Assembly: GCF_011317445.1 (NCBI RefSeq)
Contig: NZ_JAAAPL010000001.1
Coordinates: 806,001-870,000, forward strand
Length of the DNA: 64,000 nucleotides
Reading direction: 5' to 3'
Source of the DNA: Chelativorans multitrophicus
GTDB taxonomy: Bacteria; Pseudomonadota; Alphaproteobacteria; Rhizobiales; Rhizobiaceae
Positions 9,822-18,616 of this stretch are shown here, piece by piece. A program made the translations under genes and the position numbers. The first letter of the stretch is position 1. Each line of letters starts with the position of its first letter. Under the pieces are notes generated by a model. That model did no database searches, was not told where the DNA came from, and saw nothing but the letters and a program-made list of their open reading frames with translations.

Positions 9822-10775
9822 ATGAAAACGTATATGGATACCGATTCCTTCGGGCACGACCATGTCTTTCTGGGCGAGAGTCACAGGCGCAACGAGCGCC
9901 GCGTATGGCTCGTCATCGCTCTTACCGCCGCGATGATGCTGATCGAGATCGCCGCTGGCGTGATGTTCGGCTCCATGGCATTGCTGGCCGATGGCTTTCA
10001 CATGTCGACCCATGCGGCGGCCATGCTGATCGCGGCAGGTGCCTATTACTACGCGCGCAAGCATGCTCATAATCCACGCTTTACTTTCGGCACCGGCAAA
10101 TTCGGGGATCTTGCCGGCTTTGCGAGTGCAGTGATCCTGGCGCTGATCGCTCTTTTCATCGGTTACGAAAGCGTCATGCGCCTGACCGATCCCATTCCCA
10201 TATCCTTCGGCCAGGCAATCGCCGTGGCCGTCGTCGGCCTTGTGGTGAACCTTGTCAGCGCATGGGTTTTAGGTGGTGATCAATCGCACAGCCACGGCCC
10301 TGCCCATCACGGACACCATCATCACCATGGCCACGAGAAGCACGGCACCGATCACAATATCCGCGCGGCCTATCTCCACGTTCTTGCGGATGCGCTGACA
10401 TCCGCGCTCGCAATCATCGCGCTGACGCTTGGCAGCCTCTACGGCTGGATCTGGCTCGACCCGATCATGGGCGTGGTCGGCGCGCTGGTGATTGCCCGCT
10501 GGTCTTGGGGGCTTATCCGCCAGGCAGGCGCCGTTCTGCTCGACTATCTGCCGGAGGAGGAAGAACTGCCACAGGAAATTCGCGAGGCGATCGAGGCGGA
10601 GGGGGACCGGATCTCGGATCTTCATGTCTGGCAGATTGGCCCCGGCCATCATGCCGCGATCGTGTCGGTCGTTACCGAAGAACCGCGCTCCCTTTCCTTC
10701 TATCGGCAGAAGCTCGCACATATCCATGAACTGTCGCATCTGACGGTGGAGGTCGAGAGGCTTCAGCCGGCCTGA
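9822..10775 (+). CDS. dmeF: Cation diffusion facilitator, Co/Ni exporter DmeF
   Basis: Inner-membrane metal/proton antiporter of 317 residues. It has six predicted helices; the first metal site is in the helix carrying LLADGFHMSTH, and the second in the helix carrying HVLADALTSALA, as in CDF transporters. A long His-rich cytoplasmic loop (about residues 150-180, with runs of HHHHH) separates helices IV and V. The C-terminal cytoplasmic domain carries DLHVWQIGPGHHAA. The N-terminal SFGHDHVFLGESHRRNERR stretch is typical of DmeF. GAGGGA precedes the ATG, seven bases after dmeR, so the two form an operon controlled by the operator at 9521-9543. Confidence 0.93.
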   Translation: MKTYMDTDSFGHDHVFLGESHRRNERRVWLVIALTAAMMLIEIAAGVMFGSMALLADGFHMSTHAAAMLIAAGAYYYARKHAHNPRFTFGTGKFGDLAGFASAVILALIALFIGYESVMRLTDPIPISFGQAIAVAVVGLVVNLVSAWVLGGDQSHSHGPAHHGHHHHHGHEKHGTDHNIRAAYLHVLADALTSALAIIALTLGSLYGWIWLDPIMGVVGALVIARWSWGLIRQAGAVLLDYLPEEEELPQEIREAIEAEGDRISDLHVWQIGPGHHAAIVSVVTEEPRSLSFYRQKLAHIHELSHLTVEVERLQPA

Positions 10776-10795
10776 AATTCGGCACAGGGATTGTG

Positions 10796-11182
10796 ATGAA
10801 TGCCACGCTGGAGAGAATCAGGGTTTGGGCGAAGGCGCTCAAGCGCGACGTGCTGGCGCTCTGGATCGCAGCGGGGGACGCGCGAACGCCTTGGTATGCC
10901 AAGGCCGTCGCCGGAGCAGTGGCGGCCTATGCGCTGAGCCCGATCGACCTTGTACCCGACTTCATTCCCGTATTGGGATATCTGGACGATCTCATTATCG
11001 TGCCGTTCGGGATCTCGCTCGCGATAAGCCTCATCCCCGGCGATCTGATGTCGGAATACCGGCAGCAGGCTTCTTCCCGCGATGACCGACCGCGCAGCCT
11101 AACCGCCGCAACACTTATCATCGCTCTCTGGCTTTTCGCCCTAGCGGCAACTGGTTATTGGGCTTCCCTGAGGTTCCCATAA
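10796..11182 (+). CDS. YkvA-family membrane protein (DUF1232)
   Basis: Small membrane protein of 128 residues with the DUF1232 core: YAKAVAGAVAAYALSPIDLVPDFIP followed by LGYLDDLIIVPFGISLAI (described here in two parts), plus a C-terminal helix. The family is widespread and uncharacterised. It follows dmeF by 20 bases and may share its transcript, but I see no functional reason for a link to metal export. A GTG directly precedes the ATG and is an alternative start. Confidence 0.85.
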   Translation: MNATLERIRVWAKALKRDVLALWIAAGDARTPWYAKAVAGAVAAYALSPIDLVPDFIPVLGYLDDLIIVPFGISLAISLIPGDLMSEYRQQASSRDDRPRSLTAATLIIALWLFALAATGYWASLRFP

Positions 11183-11204
11183 GCCGCGGGGTCGGTACGC
11201 GAGG

Positions 11205-11813
11205 TCAAGCGTGACCGGCAACCTGGCTCAGATGCAAGGGATCGATGCCGTTTGCGGCGAGAATCCGATCGTAGATCGTATCGATCTCGGCATCGAAAAG
11301 CAGTTCCGGCGAAGCGGGACAGGCAAGCCAACCATTGTCCGCGATTTCGGCCTCCAGCTGTCCCGCGCCCCAGCCCGAATAGCCGAGCGCCATCAACGCC
11401 TGGCTCGGGCCGCGCCCCGTCGAGATGGCGCGCAGAATATCCACTGTTGCCGTGAGGCAAATCTTCTCGGAAACGGCCATGGAGGATTCGACGACGTAGT
11501 CGTCGCTATGCAGAACAAAGCCGCGGCTGCGGTCCACCGGACCGCCACTGCGGACGGCGATATTGCGCGCACGCGCCGGCAGACGGATCGACTGGCTTCG
11601 CTCCAGAATGCCAAGCTCGACCAGAATGTCCGTGAACCCGAGCTGCTGGCCGCGATTGATGATGATGCCCATCGCGCCTTCGGCATTGTGGGCGCACATA
11701 TAGATTACCGAACGCGCAAAGCGTTCATCGCGCATGCCAGGCATGGCGATGAGGAAATGGTTTTGCAGCGTGGCGCCGTAACCAATTCCGTCTGCGGAGA
11801 TCGTCTGTATCAT
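11205..11813 (-). CDS. YqgE/AlgH family protein (UPF0301)
   Basis: Soluble protein of 202 residues of the YqgE/AlgH family. Characteristic segments are NHFLIAMPGMRDERFARSV, the MGIIINR strand, FVLHSDDYV and the near-C-terminal ALGYSGWGAGQLE. The biochemical role is unknown; AlgH was named for alginate regulation in Pseudomonas. It is convergent with the YkvA gene and divergent from the DsbD-domain gene. Confidence 0.93.
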   Translation of the reverse strand: MIQTISADGIGYGATLQNHFLIAMPGMRDERFARSVIYMCAHNAEGAMGIIINRGQQLGFTDILVELGILERSQSIRLPARARNIAVRSGGPVDRSRGFVLHSDDYVVESSMAVSEKICLTATVDILRAISTGRGPSQALMALGYSGWGAGQLEAEIADNGWLACPASPELLFDAEIDTIYDRILAANGIDPLHLSQVAGHA

Positions 11814-11954
11814 GGCTTAAACCTACTCTTTTTCGGCGAAGCTTGAAAGACGCTAGGCTGTAGTGAGCGCTGCCTTCCATGATCACATCAAAATGAGTAG
11901 CGCAGTGCCTCGCACGCGTTGCAATCATCACGCTCCACCGCCATTGTGCGCGCC

Positions 11955-12758
11955 ATGCAATTTAGATTGACCGCCGCCCTGCCCATCCTTCTTGCCCTGA
12001 TTGCGCCGGCAACCGCTTCGTCTACATCATGGATGGAGAGCGACGGGGCCGCCATCCGCATCGTGAGTTCCGGCCTCAGCGACGAAAAGGGCGCGCTGCG
12101 CGGTGCGGTCGAGATCAGGCTGAAGCCGGGTTGGAAGACCTATTGGCGCGCTCCCGGGGAAGCCGGCGTGCCGCCCGAGATCGAGCTTGCGCCGACATCG
12201 GACGCGCGGTCCGCCGAGCTCTTCTTTCCCGCGCCCGAACGCATCAGCGACGCCTATGCAAGCTGGGCCGGTTACAAGCACCCCGTGAGCCTGCCGGTGA
12301 TCTTCGATTTTCCCAAGGCCGGCACTGCCGGGATCATCGAAGGTAAGATTTTCCTGGGCGTGTGCGAGACGGTCTGCATTCCGGTTGAATTACCCTTCTC
12401 TTTCGATGCGGGGACGGATCCGGACAATGCCGGCGACGCGATCGCCGTGGCGGCCGCATTCGCCGCGCTGCCTGGCCCGGCGCGCGAGGATTTCGGCGTG
12501 AGCGAAGTTCTTCGCGAACGATCTCACATGGAATTTCATGTGAAGCTGCCTCCCGACACGCAGCATCCTGCCCTTTTCGTGGCTCCGCCCGCGCAGGTGC
12601 AGATCACCATGCCCAAACTTCAGGAGCGGCAGGAGACGAGCGCCATCTTCACCGCCAAATCCTTGGGCGACCCCGCCCTATTCAAGGAGCCGCTGACAAT
12701 CGAATACACGCTGGTATCGGGGGGCAAGGCGGTGGCCGGGCAAATTGCTCTTCCCTGA
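11955..12758 (+). CDS. Periplasmic protein with DsbD alpha-like domain
   Basis: Exported protein of 267 residues. A signal peptide ending near TASSTSW is followed by a DsbD N-terminal (alpha) immunoglobulin-like domain, with a WKTYWRAPGEAG segment and the paired cysteines in GVCETVCIPVELPF that would exchange disulfides. It lacks the membrane and thioredoxin domains of full DsbD, so a partner must supply electrons. This stand-alone form is common in rhizobia. The ATG at 11955 fits the signal peptide; an upstream TTG is rejected. A peroxiredoxin gene follows, which suits a thiol-redox theme but proves nothing. Confidence 0.85.
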   Translation: MQFRLTAALPILLALIAPATASSTSWMESDGAAIRIVSSGLSDEKGALRGAVEIRLKPGWKTYWRAPGEAGVPPEIELAPTSDARSAELFFPAPERISDAYASWAGYKHPVSLPVIFDFPKAGTAGIIEGKIFLGVCETVCIPVELPFSFDAGTDPDNAGDAIAVAAAFAALPGPAREDFGVSEVLRERSHMEFHVKLPPDTQHPALFVAPPAQVQITMPKLQERQETSAIFTAKSLGDPALFKEPLTIEYTLVSGGKAVAGQIALP

Positions 12759-12845
12759 CCGATCGCCTATGGTGCCCGGCCGCAACAGCATCTTCGATCA
12801 GGAGTTGCGTCTTAAAAGTTCTCATTGATCCCAGGGAGATATTGC

Positions 12846-13331
12846 ATGACCATTTCCGTTGGCGAACGGCTGCCGAACGTCACCATCAAAAAGGCCACGC
12901 CCAATGGCGCCGAGGAGACGACCACGAGAGACTTCTTTGCCGGCCGCAAGGTGGTGCTATTCGGAGTGCCGGGCGCATTCACGCCCACCTGCAGCAACAG
13001 TCATCTGCCCGGCTTCATCGAAAATTACGATGCGATAGTATCGCGCGGCATCGACGCGGTGGCGGTCGTTTCGGTCAACGATGCATTCGTGATGGGTGCG
13101 TGGGCAAGGTTCACAGGCGCCGAGGACAAGCTGGTTTTCCTGGCGGACGGGAGCGGCGATTTCGCGCGCGCGGTCGGCCTCGATCTCGATCTTTCCGCGA
13201 GAGGCATGGGCCTGCGTTCGCAGCGCTATTCGATGATCGTCGAGGATGGCATCGTGAAGGCGATCAACGTCGAGGAAGTTCCCGGCCAGGCGGTGACGAG
13301 CGGCGCGGCCCGCATTCTGGAGCAGCTTTGA
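12846..13331 (+). CDS. Peroxiredoxin, Prx5-like
   Basis: Thiol peroxidase of 161 residues that reduces hydrogen or organic peroxides. The peroxidatic cysteine is Cys49 in the family motif PGAFTPTCS, and the ERLPNVT start and the MGLRSQRYSMIVEDG segment match the atypical Prx5 group. No second conserved cysteine is evident, so resolution probably relies on glutathione or glutaredoxin. AGGGAGA lies just upstream of the ATG at 12846. It converges on rnhA with a 13-base gap. Confidence 0.93.
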   Translation: MTISVGERLPNVTIKKATPNGAEETTTRDFFAGRKVVLFGVPGAFTPTCSNSHLPGFIENYDAIVSRGIDAVAVVSVNDAFVMGAWARFTGAEDKLVFLADGSGDFARAVGLDLDLSARGMGLRSQRYSMIVEDGIVKAINVEEVPGQAVTSGAARILEQL

Positions 13332-13344
13332 TCAACCTCATGCT

Positions 13345-13833
13345 CTAGCGGCGGCGCGCGCTTCCTTCCTCGGAAGAGGCCGTGTCGCCCCCCTTTTTCT
13401 TCTTGAACGGGGCCATGCCGGCGCGGGCCAAGGCATCGGCGCGCTCGTTCTCCGGGTGCCCGGCATGGCCGCGCACCCAGTGCCAGTGCACCTTGTGGCG
13501 CCGGCGAGCCTCATCCAGAGCCTGCCAAAGCTCTGCATTCTTCACCGGCTTCCTGTCGGCCGTCCGCCAGCCATTGCGCTTCCAGCCCTCGATCCAACCG
13601 GAAATGCCGTCGCGCAGGTAGTTGCTGTCCGTGTGAAGGTCGACCTCGCAGGGCTCCTTCAAGGCTTCCAGAGCCTCGATCGCTGCGGTCAGCTCCATTC
13701 GATTGTTGGTGGTGTCCGCCTCGCCGCCGTACAGTTCCTTTTCCGTGCCGTTGTAGCGCAGAATCGCCCCCCAGCCGCCCGGACCGGGATTGCCGGAACA
13801 AGCGCCATCGGTGAAGATCTCGATCCGCTTCAC
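13345..13833 (-). CDS. rnhA: Ribonuclease HI
   Basis: Endonuclease that cuts the RNA strand of RNA-DNA hybrids. It has 162 residues. The four catalytic acids are Asp9 ([11 protein letters not shown]), Glu47 (NNRMEL), Asp69 (HTDSNYL) and Asp133 (ERADALA), and the basic handle [15 protein letters not shown] is present. The GTG start overlaps the thrB stop (GTGA), indicating translational coupling to thrB, the usual rhizobial order. The C-terminal extension is Lys/Arg-rich. Confidence 0.96.
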   Translation of the reverse strand: MKRIEIFTDGACSGNPGPGGWGAILRYNGTEKELYGGEADTTNNRMELTAAIEALEALKEPCEVDLHTDSNYLRDGISGWIEGWKRNGWRTADRKPVKNAELWQALDEARRRHKVHWHWVRGHAGHPENERADALARAGMAPFKKKKGGDTASSEEGSARRR

Positions 13834-14798
13834 GCCAGTTCGATCCCGTATTCAGAGGCGGTCCTGACCTGCCGGTGAAAGCGCAGCCGGCGCAGATATT
13901 CCAGCGGATCGCGCTTTTTCACCAGCGCGCCATCGGGGATCGTCAGCCAGTCATAAAGACGCGTCAGCATGAAACGGAGCGCGGATCCGCGCGCCAGCAG
14001 AGGCAGCATCTCGATCTCCTCCCGCGTCAGCGGACGCACCGCCTGGTAGCCTGCCAAAAGTGCAGCTCCCTTGGTGAGATTGTAGGAAATGTCCTTCTCG
14101 AAACACCAAGCGTTGAGGCAGGTGGCAAGGTCGTAGGCCAGGAGGTCGTTGCAGGCAAAATAAAAATCGATCAGCCCGGAAAGCTCGCCTCCCAAGAAGA
14201 AGACATTGTCGGGGAAAAGGTCAGCATGGATGACGCCGGAAGGCAGATCCTTGGGCCAGTCTCTCTCCAGGAGGGCAAACTCGGCATCCACCTCCCGGGC
14301 GAGGCCAGGCTCCACCTCATCCGCGCGCGCTTTTGCGCCCTCCCAAAGCCGCCGCCACCCTTCCGGGCCGAGCGCGTTTGGACGCTTCAAGGGGAAGTCC
14401 TCCGCGGCCTGGTGCAGGTCCGCAAGCGCCTTGCCCACCTGCCCGCAATGCAGGGCGGTCGGCCGGCGCATCCACATCCCTTCAAGAAAGGTAATGAGCG
14501 CGGCCGGCCGGCCGGCAAGCTCGCCGATCAGGCCGTCGTCAAGCCGTTTGACCGGCAGCGGGCAGGACACGCCCTTTCTCGCCAGATGCTCCATCAAGCC
14601 GAGGAAGAAGGGCAGATCGCTCCGGTCGACCCGCCGCTCATAAAGGGTCAGGATATAGGCGCCAGCCGTCGTGTGCAGGAGATAATTGGAGTTTTCCGTC
14701 CCTTCCGCGATGCCCTTGTAGGACAGAAGCTTGCCAACCGGATAATGGCGCAGGAATGCGGTAAGTTCCTCTTCGGAAATATCTGTATAGACGGCCAT
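13830..14798 (-). CDS. thrB: Homoserine kinase, ThrB aminoglycoside-kinase-fold type
   Basis: ATP-dependent kinase forming O-phosphohomoserine, the substrate of ThrC. The 322-residue protein belongs to the APH/choline-kinase-fold homoserine kinase of alphaproteobacteria and pseudomonads, not the GHMP-type E. coli ThrB. Supporting segments are GTENSNYLL (nucleotide loop), the catalytic [11 protein letters not shown] and the metal-binding [10 protein letters not shown]. It precedes rnhA with overlapping stop and start, and a repeat pair separates it from ispH. Confidence 0.95.
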   Translation of the reverse strand: MAVYTDISEEELTAFLRHYPVGKLLSYKGIAEGTENSNYLLHTTAGAYILTLYERRVDRSDLPFFLGLMEHLARKGVSCPLPVKRLDDGLIGELAGRPAALITFLEGMWMRRPTALHCGQVGKALADLHQAAEDFPLKRPNALGPEGWRRLWEGAKARADEVEPGLAREVDAEFALLERDWPKDLPSGVIHADLFPDNVFFLGGELSGLIDFYFACNDLLAYDLATCLNAWCFEKDISYNLTKGAALLAGYQAVRPLTREEIEMLPLLARGSALRFMLTRLYDWLTIPDGALVKKRDPLEYLRRLRFHRQVRTASEYGIELA

Positions 14799-14842
14799 TT
14801 AATGTACCAGGAGAAATCTGTGCAGAGGGTTCTGCCATTCTG

Positions 14843-15004
14843 CACCCCCCTCTGGCCTGCCGGCCATCTCCCCCTCAAGGGGGGAGATCGGCTGCCACGA
14901 TTGCTTTCGCCGAGTTTCACCGTTGCTGTGTCCATGCTGAAGCAAGCGGTCGGCGTAATCTCCCCCCCTGAGGGGGAGATGGCCGGCAGGCCAGAGGGGG
15001 GTGT
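14843..15004. repeat. Inverted pair of GGCC-type two-hairpin repeats
   Basis: Each unit has a small hairpin (GGCC-TGCC-GGCC) next to a larger C-rich/G-rich hairpin of the form ATCTCCCC...GGGGAGAT. The left unit is 14843-14888 and the right one, in opposite orientation, 14959-15004, separated by about 70 bases of unrelated sequence. The pair fills the gap between ispH and thrB on the minus strand, so any termination here would be inside a probable operon. Equivalent pairs occur at 23111-23274 and inside glyS at 49511-49635. Confidence 0.85.
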
Positions 15005-15049
15005 GAATAAGCGCCATCCTTCTCCACTCAGCCGAATGAGCCATTCGTC

Positions 15050-16054
15050 CTATCCCACGCCATTGACGAAGGCCATGTCCGCCTTGGTCAGCTCCACGTC
15101 GCGCAGTGCCCGCATAACGGGAAAATTCTCCGGTTCCTCCGCCGTGATGGCGAGTTCCACCGATACGTCATAACTGTCGGCAAAGGCGGCGATTATCTCG
15201 TCCACGATGATTTCCGGCGCCGAAGCCCCCGCAGAAAGCCCGAGCACCGAAAGGTCGGCGATTTCTTCCCACGGAATTTCCGAGGCCCGCTGCACCAGGA
15301 GCGCACGCCTGGCCCCTGCCCGTTCCGCCACTTCGACCAGGCGGCGGGAATTGGAGGAATTGGGCGCGCCAACGACCAGGAAAAGATCCGAACCCGGCGC
15401 GGCTGCCTTCACGGCGTTCTGCCGGTTGGTCGTCGCATAGCAGATGGATTCCGCAGCCGGAGCATGGATGTTATCGAATCTGCGCTCCAGCGCACTGATA
15501 ATTTCCGCCGTATCTTCCAGCGAAAGCGTGGTTTGACTTACATAGCCAAGCTCGACGCCCGCAGGCGGAGGGAAGTGAAGTGCATCCTCCACCGTCTCGA
15601 TCAGTGTGACGGCACCGTGAGGCAACTGGCCCATGGTGCCGATCACTTCCGGGTGGCCGGCATGGCCGATCAGAAGCACGTGGCGGCCGAGGCGCTGGTG
15701 CCGCATGGCCTGCTTGTGCACCTTCGAAACCAGGGGGCAGGTCGCATCGAGATAGAAGAGATTGCGCGCCTGGGCATCGGCCGGCACGGATTTGGGCACG
15801 CCGTGGGCCGAAAAGACGACCGGGCGCTCGCGATGCTCCTCGGGGATCTCGTCCAGATCCTCGATGAAGATGGCGCCGCGCTGCTGCAGACCTTCGACCA
15901 CGTAGCGGTTGTGCACGATCTCGTGGCGCACATAGACGGGGGGCCCGTATTTCTTGAGCGCGAGCACGACGATTTGGATCGCCCGGTCAACACCAGCGCA
16001 AAAGCCACGCGGGCCGCACAGCCTTATCGTCAATTTCTGCTTGTCCGCGCTCAT
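15050..16054 (-). CDS. ispH: 4-hydroxy-3-methylbut-2-enyl diphosphate reductase
   Basis: Iron-sulfur enzyme making IPP and DMAPP in the last step of the MEP isoprenoid pathway. It has 334 residues. The three cluster cysteines are Cys19 (RGFCAGVDRA), Cys106 (DATCPLV) and Cys205 (SICYATTNRQ). The substrate-binding region includes HGVPKSV and the SSNSRRLVE segment. The start chosen is MSADKQK at 16054; the frame stays open for about 100 codons upstream but that region overlaps surf1 in another frame. dxs and ispE of the same pathway are elsewhere in the window. Confidence 0.96.
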   Translation of the reverse strand: MSADKQKLTIRLCGPRGFCAGVDRAIQIVVLALKKYGPPVYVRHEIVHNRYVVEGLQQRGAIFIEDLDEIPEEHRERPVVFSAHGVPKSVPADAQARNLFYLDATCPLVSKVHKQAMRHQRLGRHVLLIGHAGHPEVIGTMGQLPHGAVTLIETVEDALHFPPPAGVELGYVSQTTLSLEDTAEIISALERRFDNIHAPAAESICYATTNRQNAVKAAAPGSDLFLVVGAPNSSNSRRLVEVAERAGARRALLVQRASEIPWEEIADLSVLGLSAGASAPEIIVDEIIAAFADSYDVSVELAITAEEPENFPVMRALRDVELTKADMAFVNGVG

Positions 16055-16104
16055 TCGATGCCTCTGTTTCACCGCCGGTAAGTGGGAGTGGCCGGCATTC
16101 CCTG

Positions 16105-16857
16105 TCAAGCCTGTTCGCGACCCCCGTTCCGCCCGCGGCGGAACCAGACCACCAAAACGCATACCAAAGCAAATGCCAGCCCGTACCAGGTGAGCGCATA
16201 TTGCAGGTGGTTGTTGGGCAGGTTTATGAGGGTGACACCGCCCACGGGCAAGCCGCCGGGATTGGGAGCGTCGCCGGCATCCACATAAAAGGGATAGGTT
16301 TCCGACGCGTCGAGCCCCGCCGAAGCGGTCATCGCGCCGAGATCCTTCCAATAGAAGATGTTCTTGGCCAGATCATTGTCGGGAACCAGGAAAGAAGGTT
16401 TTTGCGCCGGCGCGGCGCGCGCCAGCCCGACGATCGCGATCTCGCCTCCCACCTGCCCCTGCTGCCGCACCGCGGGGTCTTTGCGGTCATAGGGTACGAA
16501 GCCGCGATTGACAAAAATATACCTGCCGTTCCCGAGCCGAAGAGGGGTGTGCACGAAGAAGCCGGACTGGCCCTCCCAGGTGGCAAGATAATGGCGCTCG
16601 CGCTCATGCAGGAATGTGCCCGAAAGAACGACCGGGCGGTAATCGACATCCCCTCCCCGCTCATAAACGCTGGAAATTTCGTCGAGCGGCACCGGCTCAG
16701 AAGCGATGCGCTCATCGATCCGGGCAAGCAGATCCTCCTTCCAGTGGAGACGCTGGACCTGCCAGGTGCCGAGCGCGAGCAGAATGAGCAGAACGGGGAC
16801 ACTGAAGGCAAGCAGCAGCCAGACACGCCGTCTTTCACCATTATGCTCAACAGTCAT
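16105..16857 (-). CDS. SURF1-family cytochrome oxidase assembly protein
   Basis: Inner-membrane assembly factor for heme insertion into aa3 cytochrome oxidase subunit I. It has 250 residues with one helix near the N-terminus (about 12-32) and one near the C-terminus (about 218-240), flanking a periplasmic domain. The family segments GTWQVQRLHWKEDLL, the PVVLSGTFL and GFFVHTPLRL strands, FVNRGFVPYDRKDP and the final NNHLQYALTWYGLA are present. It lies between ctaE and ispH; a terminator-like hairpin precedes it, so it may have its own promoter or depend on read-through. Confidence 0.93.
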   Translation of the reverse strand: MTVEHNGERRRVWLLLAFSVPVLLILLALGTWQVQRLHWKEDLLARIDERIASEPVPLDEISSVYERGGDVDYRPVVLSGTFLHERERHYLATWEGQSGFFVHTPLRLGNGRYIFVNRGFVPYDRKDPAVRQQGQVGGEIAIVGLARAAPAQKPSFLVPDNDLAKNIFYWKDLGAMTASAGLDASETYPFYVDAGDAPNPGGLPVGGVTLINLPNNHLQYALTWYGLAFALVCVLVVWFRRGRNGGREQA

Positions 16858-16900
16858 TCGGCCGGTCCAAGCACTCTTTCCGCCCTATTGCGGTATTCCA

Positions 16901-16942
16901 AAAAGCAAGGGGCAGCCGCCTTCCCAGCGGCCGCCCCCTTTG
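16901..16942 (-). terminator. Probable rho-independent terminator after ctaE
   Basis: Read on the minus strand, a GC-rich stem of about 13 bp (arms AAGGGGGCGGCCGC and GCGGCTGCCCCTT) with a seven-base loop is followed by GCTTTTTGG. It begins 18 bases after the ctaE stop codon. It is the clearest intrinsic terminator in the window and should separate the oxidase genes from surf1-ispH-thrB-rnhA, at least partly. Confidence 0.75.
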
Positions 16943-16957
16943 CATTCAAAGCTCTTC

Positions 16958-17839
16958 CTAATGCGCGATTGTGGCACCCGCCGACGCCCAGACATAGATG
17001 AAGGCGAAGAGGAACAGCCAGACCACGTCGACGAAGTGCCAATACCAGGCCGCAGCCTCGAAACCAAAGTGCTGCTTCGGCGTAAACTGCCCCGCCATGG
17101 CCCGAAGAAGGCAGACGGCAAGGAAGATGGTGCCGACGATCACGTGGAAACCATGGAAGCCGGTCGCCATGAAGAAGGTAGCGCCATAGATGGAATCGCT
17201 GAAGGCAAACGGCGCGTGCATATATTCATAGGCCTGCACGAAGCTGAAGAGGATGCCAAGCGCCACGGTGACGGCAAGCCCGGCCACGAGCCCCTTGCGG
17301 TCGTTCTCAAGCAACGCATGGTGCGCCCAGGTGACCGTCGTGCCCGACAGCAGCAGGATGATCGTGTTGTAAAGCGGCAGGTGGAAAGGATCGAGCACTT
17401 CCACCCCGTGCGGCGGCCAGGTTCCGCCCGTGAACTCCGCGCGGCTTACCTGAGATGGATCGCCAGGGAAGAGGCTTGCATCGAAAAACGCCCAGAACCA
17501 CGCCACGAAGAACATAAGCTCGGAGGCGATGAACATGATCATGCCGTAGCGCAGATGAAGCGATACGACAGCCGTATGATGCCCTTCCTGCCCTTCCCTG
17601 ATCGTGTCGCTCCACCACGAGAACATGGTGTAGAGGATGATCAGGAGGCCGATCAGGAACAGCCAGAACCTTGATGCCGCAAGGTCGATCCCGAAGACCG
17701 GGAACGAGCTGCCCTGTGCCGCTTTCATCCACGCGATGGCACCCAGCGCCATGACTAGCGCGCCGACGGAGGCGATGAATGGCCAGGGGCTCGGATCGAT
17801 GATGTGGTAATCGTGTTTTTTTGCGTGGGCGTCTGCCAT
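16958..17839 (-). CDS. ctaE: Cytochrome c oxidase subunit III
   Basis: Membrane subunit of the aa3-type terminal oxidase, 293 residues with seven predicted helices. The start [12 protein letters not shown], the [14 protein letters not shown] helix, the [10 protein letters not shown] loop and the [12 protein letters not shown] end are standard for subunit III. The chosen start, [12 protein letters not shown], sits one base after the ctaG stop, so the two genes are tightly linked. Confidence 0.97.
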   Translation of the reverse strand: MADAHAKKHDYHIIDPSPWPFIASVGALVMALGAIAWMKAAQGSSFPVFGIDLAASRFWLFLIGLLIILYTMFSWWSDTIREGQEGHHTAVVSLHLRYGMIMFIASELMFFVAWFWAFFDASLFPGDPSQVSRAEFTGGTWPPHGVEVLDPFHLPLYNTIILLLSGTTVTWAHHALLENDRKGLVAGLAVTVALGILFSFVQAYEYMHAPFAFSDSIYGATFFMATGFHGFHVIVGTIFLAVCLLRAMAGQFTPKQHFGFEAAAWYWHFVDVVWLFLFAFIYVWASAGATIAH

Positions 17840-17840
17840 T

Positions 17841-18449
17841 TTATCCCCCGAGCTTCTGGGTCTTTGCCGCACCTTCAGCCGGCCCTTCCGCCGACTCCTG
17901 ATTATTCGGGTAGAAGGTGTAGGAAAGCGTGATGGTCTTCAGATTTTTCAGTTCCGGTACGTTCACGATCTCTGGATCGACAAAGAACTGCACCGGCATT
18001 TCATAGGTTTGCCCCGGCTCCAGCGACTGTTTTGTGAAGCAGAAGCATTCGATCTTGTTGAAATAGGCTCCCGCCAAAGCGGGCGCGACATTGTAGGTGG
18101 CCGTGCCCGTTGTCGTGGTCGGGGCGTTGTTGCGGGCGACATAGGCGATTTCCGTCGTCTCGCCGATCCGCAGCGTGATCTCGCGCTGCTTGGGCTTGAA
18201 CTCCCAGGGAACGCCGCTGGTGTTCGCATCGAAACGCACATTGATCGTCCGGTCGAGGATGGTGTCCGAATACTGCTCCACCCGCTGGGTCGTGCCTCCG
18301 TAGCCAGTGACCTGGCAGAAAAGCCGGTAAAGCGGCACGGCGGCGAAGGACATGCCCACCATCGCCACGAAAACCCCGGCGCAGACAAACGCGACACCGC
18401 GGTTGCGCCGGTCGCGAGTGACTTCGGAAGGATTGGCAGGGCTCGTCAT
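17841..18449 (-). CDS. ctaG: Cytochrome c oxidase assembly protein CtaG (Cox11)
   Basis: Copper chaperone that loads CuB of subunit I. It has 202 residues. A single N-terminal helix (about 18-40) anchors a periplasmic domain with the copper-binding pair in [18 protein letters not shown] just after the helix is a further family marker. The C-terminal [23 protein letters not shown] pattern is typical (given here as landmarks, not a full motif). It lies between the small CoxF-like gene and ctaE, all on the minus strand with gaps below 10 bases. Confidence 0.96.
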   Translation of the reverse strand: MTSPANPSEVTRDRRNRGVAFVCAGVFVAMVGMSFAAVPLYRLFCQVTGYGGTTQRVEQYSDTILDRTINVRFDANTSGVPWEFKPKQREITLRIGETTEIAYVARNNAPTTTTGTATYNVAPALAGAYFNKIECFCFTKQSLEPGQTYEMPVQFFVDPEIVNVPELKNLKTITLSYTFYPNNQESAEGPAEGAAKTQKLGG

Positions 18450-18456
18450 CCTATCC

Positions 18457-18615
18457 TCACATCCCCCGGCTAAAGACGGCCGGGCCAAGCTTGAGCACCG
18501 TACCCAGGTAAACGATGACCACGAAGGCGATCAGCGCAAGAGCGATCGCAATCGACCGGCTGCGTCGGGCCTTCAACTGAGCCTCCGTCGGCTTCACGCG
18601 ATCCTTGTCCGGCAT
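18457..18615 (-). CDS. Small CoxF-like membrane protein
   Basis: A 52-residue protein with a charged N-terminus ([19 protein letters not shown]) and one hydrophobic helix (about 22-43). It is wedged between ctaB (one-base gap) and ctaG (seven-base gap), exactly where rhizobia and relatives carry a tiny gene often called coxF. The role is unproven; its place suggests help in assembly or stability of the oxidase. Confidence 0.82.
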   Translation of the reverse strand: MPDKDRVKPTEAQLKARRSRSIAIALALIAFVVIVYLGTVLKLGPAVFSRGM

Positions 18616-18616
18616 C

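Noticed and set aside
14843-15004. Repeats considered as a CRISPR array
   Set aside because: Only two units in opposite orientation with unequal loops, no regular direct repeats or spacers, and no cas genes.
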